The notes under the pieces are model-generated. The model was not told the DNA's origin and ran no database searches. It worked only from the letters and a program-made list of their open reading frames with translations. A stretch of DNA of 64,000 nucleotides, from the NCBI GenBank assembly GCA_024398135.1, contig CP073750.1, positions 3,906,001 to 3,970,000 on the forward strand, written 5' to 3'. Source of the DNA: a bacterium SCSIO 12643 (GTDB lineage Bacteria > Bacteroidota > Bacteroidia > Flavobacteriales_G > Salibacteraceae). Below are positions 1-8,662 of the stretch, piece by piece (the first letter of the stretch is position 1; each line of letters opens with the position of its first letter). The position numbers and the translations under genes were made by a program.

Positions 1-147
1 GCCAATTCCTATGATTTTGATGATAAATGCGTCTACCAAATAGAGGTGCGCCAGTACATCAGAAAAAAGAATAAAAGTTGCACTGCTCATTCCGGTGAAT
101 ATGGAATTGGCAATTAAAATGTGTTTAAGAGACGTGTTGATTTTCAT
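1..147 (-). CDS. Partial membrane protein of unknown function (N-terminus only)
   Basis: The window cuts this gene; only its first 49 codons are visible, read leftwards from the ATG at 147. The residues alternate hydrophobic stretches (about 10-28 and 35-49) with few charges, which suggests membrane segments. The start codon overlaps the stop of the upstream SRPBCC gene by four bases (ATGA), so the two are probably translationally coupled and may work together. No family is recognisable from so short a piece. Confidence 0.6.
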   Translation of the reverse strand, partial: MKINTSLKHILIANSIFTGMSSATFILFSDVLAHLYLVDAFIIKIIGIG

Positions 148-581
148 GACATTCGTTTTAAAACCTCTTTATATAAAGCCTGGTTCATGGCTCTAAATCC
201 ATTTTGTGTATTCTTACCAATCAATTTAAACAAAAGACCTGACAGTATTCCGGTAAAGTGTTCTCCGTGAATAAATTGCGTTTGATTTCCATTAGGCTTA
301 AGAATGAAGTAATGTTCCCCATCAAAAATGCCCTGCATCCACAATTTACCTTTCCATCTGAATTCTTGATACGCGTTGTTTTTCAGCACAATAGGAGAGA
401 AGTTCATGGATTTATCCTCTTCAGGATGAATCGTGACTTCGAGCGTGCTCCCTGGATGAACCAATCCCGAAATGTTAGAAATAAAAGGATTCCAATTCTG
501 ATAACTGGTGTGGTCCATCAATACCGACCAAACTTGAGCGATTGATGCGGGAATCGTGATTTGCGTTTCAATAGTTTTCAT
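144..581 (-). CDS. SRPBCC (polyketide cyclase/dehydrase-like) domain protein
   Basis: This 145-residue protein has the features of the START/Bet v1-like SRPBCC fold: an N-terminal strand followed by the helix segment IPASIAQVWSVLMDHTSYQNW and the hallmark W-N-P-F-I after it, then alternating strands and a long C-terminal helix that includes GFRAMNQALYKEVL. Such proteins bind hydrophobic ligands in a cavity, but no ligand can be inferred here. It is the upstream member of a two-gene unit with the truncated membrane protein (ATGA overlap) and diverges from the AraC regulator at 694, which is a plausible controller. Confidence 0.85.
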   Translation of the reverse strand: MKTIETQITIPASIAQVWSVLMDHTSYQNWNPFISNISGLVHPGSTLEVTIHPEEDKSMNFSPIVLKNNAYQEFRWKGKLWMQGIFDGEHYFILKPNGNQTQFIHGEHFTGILSGLLFKLIGKNTQNGFRAMNQALYKEVLKRMS

Positions 582-681
582 GATATAAATTTTGATAATG
601 CAAACCTATCTGGACTCAGCTGCTTATATGTTAGCAATACATGTCAACCGATTGTCATTTCGTGCCATTTGTAAATTGATG

Positions 682-689
682 TATTTTTG
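682..689 (+). promoter_or_regulatory. Candidate -7 promoter element (TAnnTTTG) of the AraC gene
   Basis: The octamer TATTTTTG matches the Bacteroidota -7 consensus TAnnTTTG and lies four bases before the AraC start codon. No well-spaced -33 TTTG was found, so this is a weak call. If true, transcription starts at or next to the ATG. Confidence 0.35.
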
Positions 690-693
690 AGTC

Positions 694-1713
694 ATGGCAT
701 TTACAGGTAGGTTTGTTTTAGATCTGATTCAATTCGCATCTGAATCCGGAGTCAATAAAGAGAATATACTTCACCTTACAGGGTATTCAGAAAGTGAATT
801 ATGCAATGAAAACACAACTTTAGATAATGACACGTATAATGCTGTAATTGAAAACATAGTAAATCATAGTAGAGATCCATTTTTTGGTTTACATGCGGGT
901 GAACATTTAAACTTATCTGCAGCGGGATTGATAGGGCAAATTACCCAGACCAGTGAGACGATAAAACAAGCTTTGGAATACTGTTGTGAATTCGCCAATT
1001 TAGGTTGTAGTGCCTTACCGAGTCAATTACAACAAGGAAAAACGAATTATAAAGTTACATACACCCCAAGTCGCGAATGGAAATCACCAATCGCAATTCA
1101 ACATACAACGGATGGAGTTTTGGCTTTTACCATTAAAGAATTTCAATCATTAACACATCACAAACACAGCCCTTTAGAAATTAGATTACCCTGGAAAAAG
1201 CCCGACAACACCTCAGAATACCAAAGAGTTTTTCAATGCCCGGTAAAATTTGAACAATCGGAAATCGCTATTTTATTAGATGCCAGACATGTAGATGAGA
1301 AGATCATTACTTCAGATTATAATTTGTTGCGAATTCTGGTCGCACATGCCCAACAAAAATCTCAACAAATGGCGCATGAAGCACAATATTCTGCTATTGT
1401 GAAAAGAGCCGTGATTCAATTGATGCAACCCCAGTTTCCTGGAATTACAGAAGTTTCAGGACATCTAAATATGAGTAGTCGTACTTTACAGCGTAAACTA
1501 AGCAGAGAAGGCGTTACATATTCAGAATTAATGGATCAATTAAGACGCGAATTCGCCATGGATTATCTGCACAAACCGGAACTCCATATTAACGAAGTTG
1601 CAGATTTATTGGGTTATGCAGACGCCAGTGCTTTTATCCGTTCATTTAAACGTTGGGAAGGACAAACACCAAATCAATATCGAAATCAAGCATTAACGCC
1701 ATTTAATTCATAA
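694..1713 (+). CDS. AraC-family transcriptional regulator (arabinose-binding-domain type)
   Basis: The 339-residue protein has a long N-terminal sensing region (about 1-220) of the type found in OruR/ArgR-like AraC regulators, and a C-terminal double helix-turn-helix (about 235-335). The second HTH carries the family signature around HINEVADLLGYADASAFIR and ends with GQTPNQYR. A TAnnTTTG-like -7 element (682-689) stands only four bases before the ATG, so the message may be leaderless. It diverges from the SRPBCC gene, its likely target. Its 3' end overlaps the convergent mechanosensitive channel gene by 28 bp. Confidence 0.93.
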   Translation: MAFTGRFVLDLIQFASESGVNKENILHLTGYSESELCNENTTLDNDTYNAVIENIVNHSRDPFFGLHAGEHLNLSAAGLIGQITQTSETIKQALEYCCEFANLGCSALPSQLQQGKTNYKVTYTPSREWKSPIAIQHTTDGVLAFTIKEFQSLTHHKHSPLEIRLPWKKPDNTSEYQRVFQCPVKFEQSEIAILLDARHVDEKIITSDYNLLRILVAHAQQKSQQMAHEAQYSAIVKRAVIQLMQPQFPGITEVSGHLNMSSRTLQRKLSREGVTYSELMDQLRREFAMDYLHKPELHINEVADLLGYADASAFIRSFKRWEGQTPNQYRNQALTPFNS

Positions 1714-2933
1714 ATCTCCAGCCCAAAAGAAGAAGCACTGGCCAGAATATGATCCATGATATCAGATTGAATTCCTTCATAGGCAACCCATTCGGTAGTA
1801 TTCGCAAAGCAATAAATTTCTAATGGAATTCCATATTGATCCGGTTGTAATTGACGAATCATTAAAGTTAGATCTTGTTTGACTTCCTTATGATTTCTTA
1901 GGTATAGCTCAATATATTTCCTAAAAACTCCAATATTCGTCAGGTTACGTCCATTTACGGATTTAGATTTATCCGCCTGAATGTGCGCATTATGTAATTC
2001 AATTTCTTTTTGACGACTTTCAATATAGGGTGCTAATAATTGAAATTGCTTGTATTCGTTTAACAATGTATCATCTACAAACCGAACTGATTTTGGTCGG
2101 ATATATACAAAACGCTTGATCCGTCTCGCCCCAGTATCTTGCATATTTCGCCAGTTCTTAAAAGAATCTGAAACCAGCGCATAAGTTGGAATAGTTGTTA
2201 TGGTATGATCCCAGTTTTGAACTTTAACAGTGGCTAGAGTGATGGATATAACATTGCCATCCGCGCCATACTTTTTCATTTCCAGCCAATCATTTACACG
2301 CAGCATATCATTCGCTGAAATCTGGATACTCGCTACTAAACCTAAAATGGTATCTTTAAATACCAATAAAGCCACAGCTGTCATTGCTCCAAAAGCACTT
2401 AACAAATAGAGTGGAGATTTGCCAATGATCACCGAGATTACAAAGATTCCGGAAATGAAATAAGTGATCAATTTAGCCAACTGAATGTACGATTCAATAG
2501 GTTTATCCTTATAAGTAGATAATGTCACCATATAGTGTTCCACAGCGGTAAAAAATGCCAGTAGTACTTTGGTGATAATCCAAATCACGTAAATCTCGAG
2601 CGCATCGTATAAAACCGGAATGATCTTAGGGAAATCTACAAATACAAAATCCAGTGTCCAGTTGATAATCAGGGCAGGGAAGACCTGTGACAGTTTATCA
2701 AAAACACGCTCATTGACTAAGATATCGTCCCATTTGTTTTTACTTAAAGTAAAAGCACGATTGGCTGCACGTAGAATAAATCGTTTTGCAATAAAATCAA
2801 CCAGGGCAATAACAATGCTCAAAATAACCAGTAAGGTCAACAAACGGATATATTCTACAATATCCGGATGAATACCTTCATCAATCAACCATTGCGAAAA
2901 GTCTTTAACCAAATGTAGCGGTTCGTCCAACAT
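1686..2933 (-). CDS. MscS-family mechanosensitive ion channel (YbdG/MscM-like)
   Basis: This 415-residue membrane protein has about five N-terminal hydrophobic segments (20-185), followed by the MscS pore/beta region with the stretch VALLVFKDTILGLVASIQIS near 190, and then N-D-M-L-R-V-N-D-W and a cytoplasmic domain. The length and layout match YbdG-like channels, which open under hypo-osmotic stress and release solutes. It starts one base after the stop of the 81-residue gene upstream, so the two are cotranscribed. Its 3' end runs 28 bp into the convergent AraC gene. Confidence 0.9.
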   Translation of the reverse strand: MLDEPLHLVKDFSQWLIDEGIHPDIVEYIRLLTLLVILSIVIALVDFIAKRFILRAANRAFTLSKNKWDDILVNERVFDKLSQVFPALIINWTLDFVFVDFPKIIPVLYDALEIYVIWIITKVLLAFFTAVEHYMVTLSTYKDKPIESYIQLAKLITYFISGIFVISVIIGKSPLYLLSAFGAMTAVALLVFKDTILGLVASIQISANDMLRVNDWLEMKKYGADGNVISITLATVKVQNWDHTITTIPTYALVSDSFKNWRNMQDTGARRIKRFVYIRPKSVRFVDDTLLNEYKQFQLLAPYIESRQKEIELHNAHIQADKSKSVNGRNLTNIGVFRKYIELYLRNHKEVKQDLTLMIRQLQPDQYGIPLEIYCFANTTEWVAYEGIQSDIMDHILASASSFGLEIYELNGVNA

Positions 2934-2934
2934 A

Positions 2935-3180
2935 TTATTCTTCCAATGTAATCAATTCACCTCTATGGGGTTTCAAAGCATCTCTCACTAACAACATTTG
3001 GGCTTCTGAAACCATCATATATGCAATGGAATACATATCTGAGATTTTATGAATTCCGGTCTCCTGAAGGTCAAGTTTTTCTTTTTGAATGAATTCATCT
3101 AAATGAATTCTATGATGTTCTGCAATAGGAAACGATTCCGCACCTCGAAAATCCCAAATAAGTTTAATTTTTTTCTGCAT
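2935..3180 (-). CDS. Small conserved-type hypothetical protein upstream of MscS channel
   Basis: An 81-residue, charged, soluble protein without a signal peptide or a domain I can name. It lies one base upstream of the mechanosensitive channel gene on the same strand, which makes a two-gene unit very likely. Codon usage resembles its neighbours. Its function is unknown; an accessory role to the channel is only an inference from position. Confidence 0.7.
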   Translation of the reverse strand: MQKKIKLIWDFRGAESFPIAEHHRIHLDEFIQKEKLDLQETGIHKISDMYSIAYMMVSEAQMLLVRDALKPHRGELITLEE

Positions 3181-3264
3181 ACCAGTTAAATAATCCGTTG
3201 CAAAAGTATCAAACTCATAAAAGATAGAGATATGGAAATGGCAATATCTAAATGCGTTTCCATC

Positions 3265-3918
3265 TTAGATTTCCCATTGTAGAATCACGCCAAATATGTT
3301 TTCTCTGAAAGCGTGTTTTACATTGATTTCCTGATCAATTTGATAGAAAGCATTAATGTTCATTTGTTTAGAAATACGATACTTCGCGCCTAGTGTATAA
3401 CGATTTCCACGGAATTCATTTTTTTGGTTGAATTTAAAAAAGCTCTCATATTCCACATAAGTCTGCCATTTTTTAGAGATTTTATATTGCATTGTAAAAC
3501 GATTTCTCAAATAGGTAATGTTTTGTCCCGTATATTCTACCACAGAATTTTGAAATCGCAAACGATACTTAAATGTCAGCTTTGCCGGTTTGTACTTCCA
3601 TTTTGTCGATAAATCTAAGGATAATCTCTCCGTATTTTTTGAGTTATTTCGGATGGTATACCGATATTGTCCCTTAACTGCAAAGTGTTTGGACAATTCG
3701 TATTTCATACCTAGCTCCAAAAAGTTTGCACGAATCCCTTCCAGATTATCCATGGTGCGCGTTTGCTGATCTAAACTTAAAGTCACGCGATCTGAAACTT
3801 GCTTTTTAAGGGTAAACCCCACCCAAACTTCATTATCGGCTGATCTGGTTCTTCTTTCCTGACCATAACCGGAAAGAAAAAGCATCCATGCCATTGATAT
3901 GAGGAGTAACTTTTTCAT
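3265..3918 (-). CDS. DUF2490-like secreted outer-membrane beta-barrel protein
   Basis: Starting at the ATG of MKKLLLIS gives a clear signal peptide ending near G-Y-G-Q. An upstream in-frame start at 3933 would overlap the previous gene and blur that signal. The mature ~200 residues alternate strands of about ten residues with many aromatic and basic positions (the R-x-R-F-x-x-Q and Y-x-Y-x-x-R patterns) and end in a hydrophobic strand finishing W-E-I, as in DUF2490 barrels. It starts two bases after the stop of the Pycsar-effector-like gene and is the last gene of that operon. Its function is unknown. Confidence 0.8.
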   Translation of the reverse strand: MKKLLLISMAWMLFLSGYGQERRTRSADNEVWVGFTLKKQVSDRVTLSLDQQTRTMDNLEGIRANFLELGMKYELSKHFAVKGQYRYTIRNNSKNTERLSLDLSTKWKYKPAKLTFKYRLRFQNSVVEYTGQNITYLRNRFTMQYKISKKWQTYVEYESFFKFNQKNEFRGNRYTLGAKYRISKQMNINAFYQIDQEINVKHAFRENIFGVILQWEI

Positions 3919-3920
3919 AA

Positions 3921-5162
3921 TTAAGCCATACAACTGTTAACGAAAAAGAATAAGAACGAAAGCGTTAATCCTACAATAAACGTTACCAGAGAAATACGAA
4001 TCAATTTATACTTGCGATCCAAAGTTTGTCCCAGAAAGTAAATATCCTTGATCATTGAACTATACAGGTAATCGCTGTCATTCAATTTTTGAAGCATTCC
4101 CCACTCATAATCTTTAAACGTCATATCATGGAAATTTCCAAAGTAGAGCAGGTTTCCTTGTTTGTTTTTGATCTCTTCCATAGTAAAACGTCCTTGCGTT
4201 TTATTCGGTGCAATTGCGATTACTGCAAAAACCACTGAAAGAAAACTGGCCAAAGACAATAGAGCTACGGACATATTAAAGTTGGCCGCATCAGTTCCAG
4301 GAAGTTGAATCACACCACCAATAATCACTGTTAAAATAATAGAGTTTACAGTAATCATAATATTGGCCTTACGATCCACCATTTCATTCAACGTATAGTG
4401 GTTTTTAGAGGTTGTTCTGAAAAGAGTTTGGATTCCACGCGAATCACGTCCTTTAATAGATTTCAAGTTCTTACGGAGCTCTTTTAGCTCGTTATCATTG
4501 ATTCCAAGCTCTTTTTTAAGAACAATTTCCTTTTTACGATAAATCTTATTTTGCGCTTTTTCTAAACTTAAGATCAAAGTAGCAATCTTCGGTTGAATAT
4601 TTAATTGTGCAAACTCACTATGCGGCTTGTACTGGGATAAATATTCAATAACATAGTCATAGTACTTTTTAATACTAATCGGCACATCCTTAAGGAGAGA
4701 TTCTTTATAGTGTAGTTCTAATCGTTCCTTACCATGTTTTCCAATAAAGTCCATGATCAGCGCATCCTTTAACGTAATGCTCAATCGATCATCGTCTTCA
4801 AAATCCCGGTCAAAAACCTTTGATAGAATATGCAAAACTGACTTAGATTCCGCATCTGTATATCCGGCTTTTTCCAGTAAAGATGGGCCTACTTGTTTTA
4901 AAACGTCTCTAAATTCAATTTGCAATGCATTCTTAGATGCTTTTGTCAACTTGAGTTCGTTAAACGTATAAGTGTATAATAGGAGAGAGGTCTCCAAAAT
5001 CATACAGTCATGTTCGGTGAAACTTTCATGTTTACAAATCTTTTCAAGATTCTCTGTTACACGATCTACAAAATTCAGATTATGATACAAGATCAAATCT
5101 GAGTTTTCCATGTATTGATCAATTACATGTAGTTTTATTTTTTTTGGTTTATGATTTTCCAT
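3921..5162 (-). CDS. Pycsar-effector-like membrane protein (DUF5706) with degenerate HD-like N-terminus
   Basis: The C-terminal third of this 413-residue protein carries the PycTM/DUF5706 signature: DRKANIMITVNSIIL (about 265-280) leading into a first membrane helix, a second helix near 298-320, and a last one near 388-410. The N-terminal half resembles the HD phosphohydrolase domain that often precedes this module. The first histidine remains (L-Y-H-N) but the catalytic His-Asp pair is replaced (L-L-Y-T-Y), so it is probably inactive. PycTM effectors respond to cyclic pyrimidine nucleotides, yet no nucleotide cyclase gene lies nearby. It sits between the CotH-like and DUF2490 genes in one operon, so a non-defence role is possible. 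Confidence 0.8.
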   Translation of the reverse strand: MENHKPKKIKLHVIDQYMENSDLILYHNLNFVDRVTENLEKICKHESFTEHDCMILETSLLLYTYTFNELKLTKASKNALQIEFRDVLKQVGPSLLEKAGYTDAESKSVLHILSKVFDRDFEDDDRLSITLKDALIMDFIGKHGKERLELHYKESLLKDVPISIKKYYDYVIEYLSQYKPHSEFAQLNIQPKIATLILSLEKAQNKIYRKKEIVLKKELGINDNELKELRKNLKSIKGRDSRGIQTLFRTTSKNHYTLNEMVDRKANIMITVNSIILTVIIGGVIQLPGTDAANFNMSVALLSLASFLSVVFAVIAIAPNKTQGRFTMEEIKNKQGNLLYFGNFHDMTFKDYEWGMLQKLNDSDYLYSSMIKDIYFLGQTLDRKYKLIRISLVTFIVGLTLSFLFFFVNSCMA

Positions 5163-5172
5163 GTCTAAGTTC

Positions 5173-6381
5173 TTAATTCAATTTGTACTTCTTGCGATTA
5201 AAGTGGTCGGTACGTTCAAAATCTCGTTTCAACTGTTCGAGATTTAATCTCCACTGTAATGTACTTTGAGGAAATCCTCTTCTTGCTATTAAATATTCTA
5301 TATCTGTATCAATTTTATCTGCGAGTTCATCTACTACTGAGTTAAATAGTTCAGGAGAAAAAGCCTGATACCACATTTCCTGACGTTCATGCAATCTGGC
5401 TTCAAATTCAGGATTATCTTCCAAAAGGATTTGAAGAATTTCCGATATATGATCCTCTTTGTATTCCATTTCTGGTAAAATCGGATTTTTCGTTCTAAAA
5501 GCGGCTAAGTCCAAATCGTATAATAAGAACCTAAATTTACTTCCGTTTACGCTATATGCACGTGCATTATTATGCGGCCAGTCAATATTACCCACATAGT
5601 CTTCAAATATGATGTAATCTAAAAAGTTATCAATATCCAGGAGTTGCTCTAAAGCATAAGCATCTTCGTTTTTGATCGCACGGATCAGAGATTCCGCCAA
5701 AGCCAGATCTCCTTCACGGTACTCCAGGTTTTTATTGGAGTCATCCATCTTAATCCTAGTGATCGAACTGGTATCTGTTTGGAGTAGATGAGATATGGCC
5801 ACTCTGTCGTTTTCGGTTCTGATATTGTGCAAACCGTAGTATTTACCATTGATAAAAACATGTAGTGGTTTGCCGTATTTTAGCTCTAAATCCATTCCTG
5901 CGCGAAGTGCAAATTCAGAATAAGCCAGATCCTTCAACATTGTAATACCAAAATCTTGCCCGGAATTTCTTAACCGAACATTTTGGATCAACTCTAAATG
6001 ATCAGAAGGGGCAACAGCCTGCGGAGTAATCACTTTTAAAGAACCATTATTAAATGGGGTGTCAAATGTGATTCCCAAAGGTTTCATATCCGCAGCAGCT
6101 GAACCCGCTCCTTTAATCTCAATATTTCCTGTCTTTTCAAATAGTAATTCACCCTTATAGTTATAGTATACCACATCGGTAGACACTTCAATGTCCTGAT
6201 TAAATCTCCGCATCATATCATCCAATCTGGTTGGGTCAGCAATAATATGTATGCGATCAAGTGACGTTTCCATGGTTTGCGGTTGTAAAGTTTCCCAACT
6301 CGGAAGGTCTTCATCCACATCTATTTTAGTACAGCTGGCTATAACCAACATTAAACTTGATATAAGTATCCAATGTCTCAT
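5173..6381 (-). CDS. CotH-kinase-family lipoprotein
   Basis: The 402-residue product starts with a lipoprotein signal (L-V-I-A-S-C, Cys near 16), so it is probably anchored in a membrane facing the periplasm or the surface. The CotH protein-kinase fold is supported by G-K-Y-Y-G-L-H-N-I-R-T-E near 185, the asparagine-rich motif N-I-D-W-P-H-N-N-A-R near 265, and the metal-binding-like L-L-Y-D-L-D-L. CotH proteins are atypical kinases known from spore coats and are also common in Bacteroidota. Its start overlaps the stop of the upstream barrel gene (ATGA) and the Pycsar-effector-like gene follows ten bases downstream. Confidence 0.85.
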   Translation of the reverse strand: MRHWILISSLMLVIASCTKIDVDEDLPSWETLQPQTMETSLDRIHIIADPTRLDDMMRRFNQDIEVSTDVVYYNYKGELLFEKTGNIEIKGAGSAAADMKPLGITFDTPFNNGSLKVITPQAVAPSDHLELIQNVRLRNSGQDFGITMLKDLAYSEFALRAGMDLELKYGKPLHVFINGKYYGLHNIRTENDRVAISHLLQTDTSSITRIKMDDSNKNLEYREGDLALAESLIRAIKNEDAYALEQLLDIDNFLDYIIFEDYVGNIDWPHNNARAYSVNGSKFRFLLYDLDLAAFRTKNPILPEMEYKEDHISEILQILLEDNPEFEARLHERQEMWYQAFSPELFNSVVDELADKIDTDIEYLIARRGFPQSTLQWRLNLEQLKRDFERTDHFNRKKYKLN

Positions 6382-6977
6382 AGTATCTTATATATAATCC
6401 CAACTCTCATTTGATGTTGTGGATTGGTAAACAAATAGTGATCACGGGTCGGGTAGAAGGTATAGTCATATGTAAAAGTCGATGCCCAATGTTTAGTGAG
6501 CTGATATTGAAACTCAGCTTGAGTAGAATATCTGAATAAATCGGATGTTTGGGTTCTGAAATAATCAAAATCCAAATTGTTTTCAATACCTAACAATACA
6601 CCCACAGAAATTTTAGGAGACACGTAATATCTTGAACCGATTCCTATGACCAGTTTATAGGTATCCGAGTCATACTTTAAATGTGTCATTTCTCCTGAAG
6701 TATGTAAATATTTAAAGCCTATCTTAATCAATGGTTCAAATGAACTCTCCTTAATTCGGTAACTATTAATTACTAAAAACTGATACCCATGTGAAGAATT
6801 GGCATCTACATGTGCGTGGTGAAGACTTATATCTCTCGCATTAAACCCAAATACATAATCGAGTTCAGTCGATAAATGATACTGGGCTTGAGAGGATAAA
6901 CTAAACAAGGTCAACAAACTGATTATAAGCGCGGATAAGTGTGCCGTAGGTAGCCTTTTTTCACTTAAACTTTCCAT
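6378..6977 (-). CDS. Hypothetical outer-membrane beta-barrel protein
   Basis: This 199-residue protein has an N-terminal signal sequence (a hydrophobic stretch at about 14-30 ending A-Q-A-Q or close by). The rest is made of amphipathic strands rich in Tyr and Phe, ending in a strand with the form M-R-V-G-I-I-Y-K-I-L. That pattern suggests an outer-membrane barrel of about eight strands. It is the first gene of the operon barrel, CotH, Pycsar-effector-like, DUF2490. Its promoter would lie in the palindrome-rich region shared with the divergent TetR gene. The exact family is not recognised. Confidence 0.7.
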   Translation of the reverse strand: MESLSEKRLPTAHLSALIISLLTLFSLSSQAQYHLSTELDYVFGFNARDISLHHAHVDANSSHGYQFLVINSYRIKESSFEPLIKIGFKYLHTSGEMTHLKYDSDTYKLVIGIGSRYYVSPKISVGVLLGIENNLDFDYFRTQTSDLFRYSTQAEFQYQLTKHWASTFTYDYTFYPTRDHYLFTNPQHQMRVGIIYKIL

Positions 6978-7020
6978 TTGTTCGTTGATTTAATTCTTAT
7001 AAAATGCAAAAATAATCAGT

Positions 7021-7080
7021 TTTTAATCATTTGATTAATACATTTGAATAATATTTTTGTTTAATACGTTTGATTAATGT
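7021..7080. promoter_or_regulatory. Candidate TetR operator and divergent promoter
   Basis: The perfect palindrome TTAATCATTTGATTAA (7023-7038; 7+2+7) is followed by two imperfect relatives, 7035-7051 and 7061-7077, all built on the half-site TGATTAA. A Bacteroidota-type promoter for the TetR gene can be drawn with a TTGA at 7031 and TATTTTTG at 7052-7059, so a repressor bound here would cover it. The divergent barrel/CotH operon starts at 6977, making shared control likely. Confidence 0.5.
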
Positions 7081-7131
7081 TAAAAAATCATAACGAATCA
7101 TTAAGTTTGTACGGATCAATAAGTAAGGATC

Positions 7132-7749
7132 ATGGATGAATTAAAAGAAAATCAAATAATTTCAACCGAGGAGAGTATTAAGGAAGCGGCTAAAGTGGTA
7201 TTCTTAAAAAAAGGGTTTGCAGGCACAAAAACACGTGATATTGCTGAGCAAGCTGGTGAAAATTTGGCTTTAATTAATTATTATTTCAGAAGTAAAAAGA
7301 ATCTGTTTCGCATTATCATGAATGAAATTGCCGGGGAGTTTATGGATTCTATGATTCCTGTATTTAATGATCCTGATACTTCAATTGTCGAGAAGGTTGA
7401 AAAGATCGTAGAGAATTACATCAATTTATTCATGAAACAACCGGATATTCCACTGTTTATCATGAACGAACTGGGCGAAGGATCTGGATGTTTAGCGAGC
7501 AGTGAGTTAAAAATCGAGAGAATTTTACATTCTCAATTTCATGACCAAATTGGAAAAGAATATCCGAACATTAATCCCGAACATATCATTATGAATATTG
7601 TAGGGATGACCATTTTCCCTTTTATTGGTAAAGCCATGATGAATGGCATGCAGGGAATAGATGATGAAATGTTTGATCAACTTATGGAAGAACGTAGGAA
7701 AATGATTCCTATGTGGGTCGAACTAATGCTAAAAGAATCTCAGAAATAA
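7132..7749 (+). CDS. TetR/AcrR-family transcriptional regulator
   Basis: The 205-residue protein has the standard TetR N-terminal HTH (about 14-62: A-A-K-V-V-F-L-K-K-G-F-A-G-T-K-T-R-D-I-A, then I-N-Y-Y-F-R-S-K-K-N-L). A helical ligand domain with many methionines fills the rest. It diverges from the barrel/CotH operon, and the intergenic region contains a palindromic repeat cluster that fits a TetR dimer, so autoregulation and control of that operon are likely. The inducer cannot be guessed. A strong hairpin terminator follows the stop codon. Confidence 0.92.
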   Translation: MDELKENQIISTEESIKEAAKVVFLKKGFAGTKTRDIAEQAGENLALINYYFRSKKNLFRIIMNEIAGEFMDSMIPVFNDPDTSIVEKVEKIVENYINLFMKQPDIPLFIMNELGEGSGCLASSELKIERILHSQFHDQIGKEYPNINPEHIIMNIVGMTIFPFIGKAMMNGMQGIDDEMFDQLMEERRKMIPMWVELMLKESQK

Positions 7750-7752
7750 ATG

Positions 7753-7783
7753 AAAGGCGTATCTAACCAGATACGCCTTTTTT
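7753..7783 (+). terminator. Rho-independent terminator after the TetR gene
   Basis: A perfect 12-bp stem (AAAGGCGTATCT pairing with AGATACGCCTTT, 7753-7764 and 7769-7780) with a four-base loop is followed by further T residues. The A-rich 5' side may also let it work for the convergent VOC gene, which ends at 7793. Confidence 0.9.
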
Positions 7784-7792
7784 GATCACTCA

Positions 7793-8173
7793 CTATTCTA
7801 TAGAATGGACACCAACTCTGTTACCCTCAGTATCCATTATAAAAGCCATAAATCCATGATTTCCAATATCTGTTTTAGGCAATAAAATCTGGCCTCCTGC
7901 AGCTTCTACACGTGCCAACACCGGATCCATAGCGGGATTTGCATTTAAGTATACCATAGTTCCATCCATACTTGGGGTATGATTAGGACTTTGACCTACT
8001 GCACCAGTTGCTTTTCCTGATCCTGGAGTCCAGGGGAAAAATGCCATGACGGTATCATCCATCTCATGTACTTCCATTTCAATTTCGAAGATGGTTTCAT
8101 AAAACTTTTGTGCTCTGTTAATGTCTGTTGCTGGTATTTCAAACCAGTTCAATGAGTTGGTTGTATTGTCCAT
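7793..8173 (-). CDS. VOC-superfamily (glyoxalase/bleomycin-resistance-like) protein
   Basis: The 126-residue protein shows the VOC fold signature: N-W-F-E-I-P-A-T-D-I-N-R-A-Q-K-F-Y near the start, a central A-T-G-A-V-G, and the second half-motif ending G-F-M-A-F-I-M-D-T-E-G-N-R-V-G. The E-near-C-terminus position usual for metal binding reads as D-T-E-G-N. Such proteins range from lyases to dioxygenases and binding proteins, so no reaction is assigned. It follows the ABM-like gene by 26 bp on the same strand and is probably cotranscribed with it. Confidence 0.88.
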   Translation of the reverse strand: MDNTTNSLNWFEIPATDINRAQKFYETIFEIEMEVHEMDDTVMAFFPWTPGSGKATGAVGQSPNHTPSMDGTMVYLNANPAMDPVLARVEAAGGQILLPKTDIGNHGFMAFIMDTEGNRVGVHSIE

Positions 8174-8199
8174 AATACGATGTTTTAGATTTATATGAA

Positions 8200-8511
8200 T
8201 TAATTAAAAATGTCAAATGCTGATCCAACGAGAGATAAATTTACTGCTTTAGGAGGGGATACAGGCTCACTCGCCTTGAGTTCTTTTCTAAAATGCGCAA
8301 ACGAATCCAATGTATTAATTAACTGAGCCGTTTCTTTGTCCGGGTATTGCGCAAAATGCATAAAAGTCACGCCATCTTCCTCCAAATACGAAGCATATTT
8401 AGCATAGGGCTGATTTAATGCCCTTAAATCTTTCATGACCTGTTGAATATTCGCTTGATTTTGGGCTACGAATTCTGGTTTAACGGTATATGTGACTCTT
8501 ATTATTTTCAT
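8200..8511 (-). CDS. Small dimeric alpha/beta-barrel-like (ABM-type) protein
   Basis: This 103-residue protein starts with a typical ferredoxin-like strand (M-K-I-I-R-V-T-Y-T-V-K-P), then a helix, and then the strands V-T-F-M-H-F-A-Q-Y and a histidine-containing helix F-A-H-F-R-K-E-L. This is the pattern of antibiotic-biosynthesis-monooxygenase-like dimeric barrels. It is upstream of the VOC gene in a short unit. Its substrate is unknown, and the family call is from fold pattern only. Confidence 0.65.
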   Translation of the reverse strand: MKIIRVTYTVKPEFVAQNQANIQQVMKDLRALNQPYAKYASYLEEDGVTFMHFAQYPDKETAQLINTLDSFAHFRKELKASEPVSPPKAVNLSLVGSAFDIFN

Positions 8512-8662
8512 TATTGGTAAACTTGATTGTTAATGACATTACAATATTACGTACCAAATCCATCTCTGTCAGGTGGTAATTCCGACATCTTAACGGGTAA
8601 TTTGAGACATGATGCTTTTCTCTTTTTATTCCCATCTGGTTTCATTTCTTTGTCAGTAGATT

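Noticed and set aside
3921-5162. A Pycsar anti-phage system
   Set aside because: Only the effector-like gene is present; no pyrimidine cyclase gene is near and the HD-like part looks inactive.
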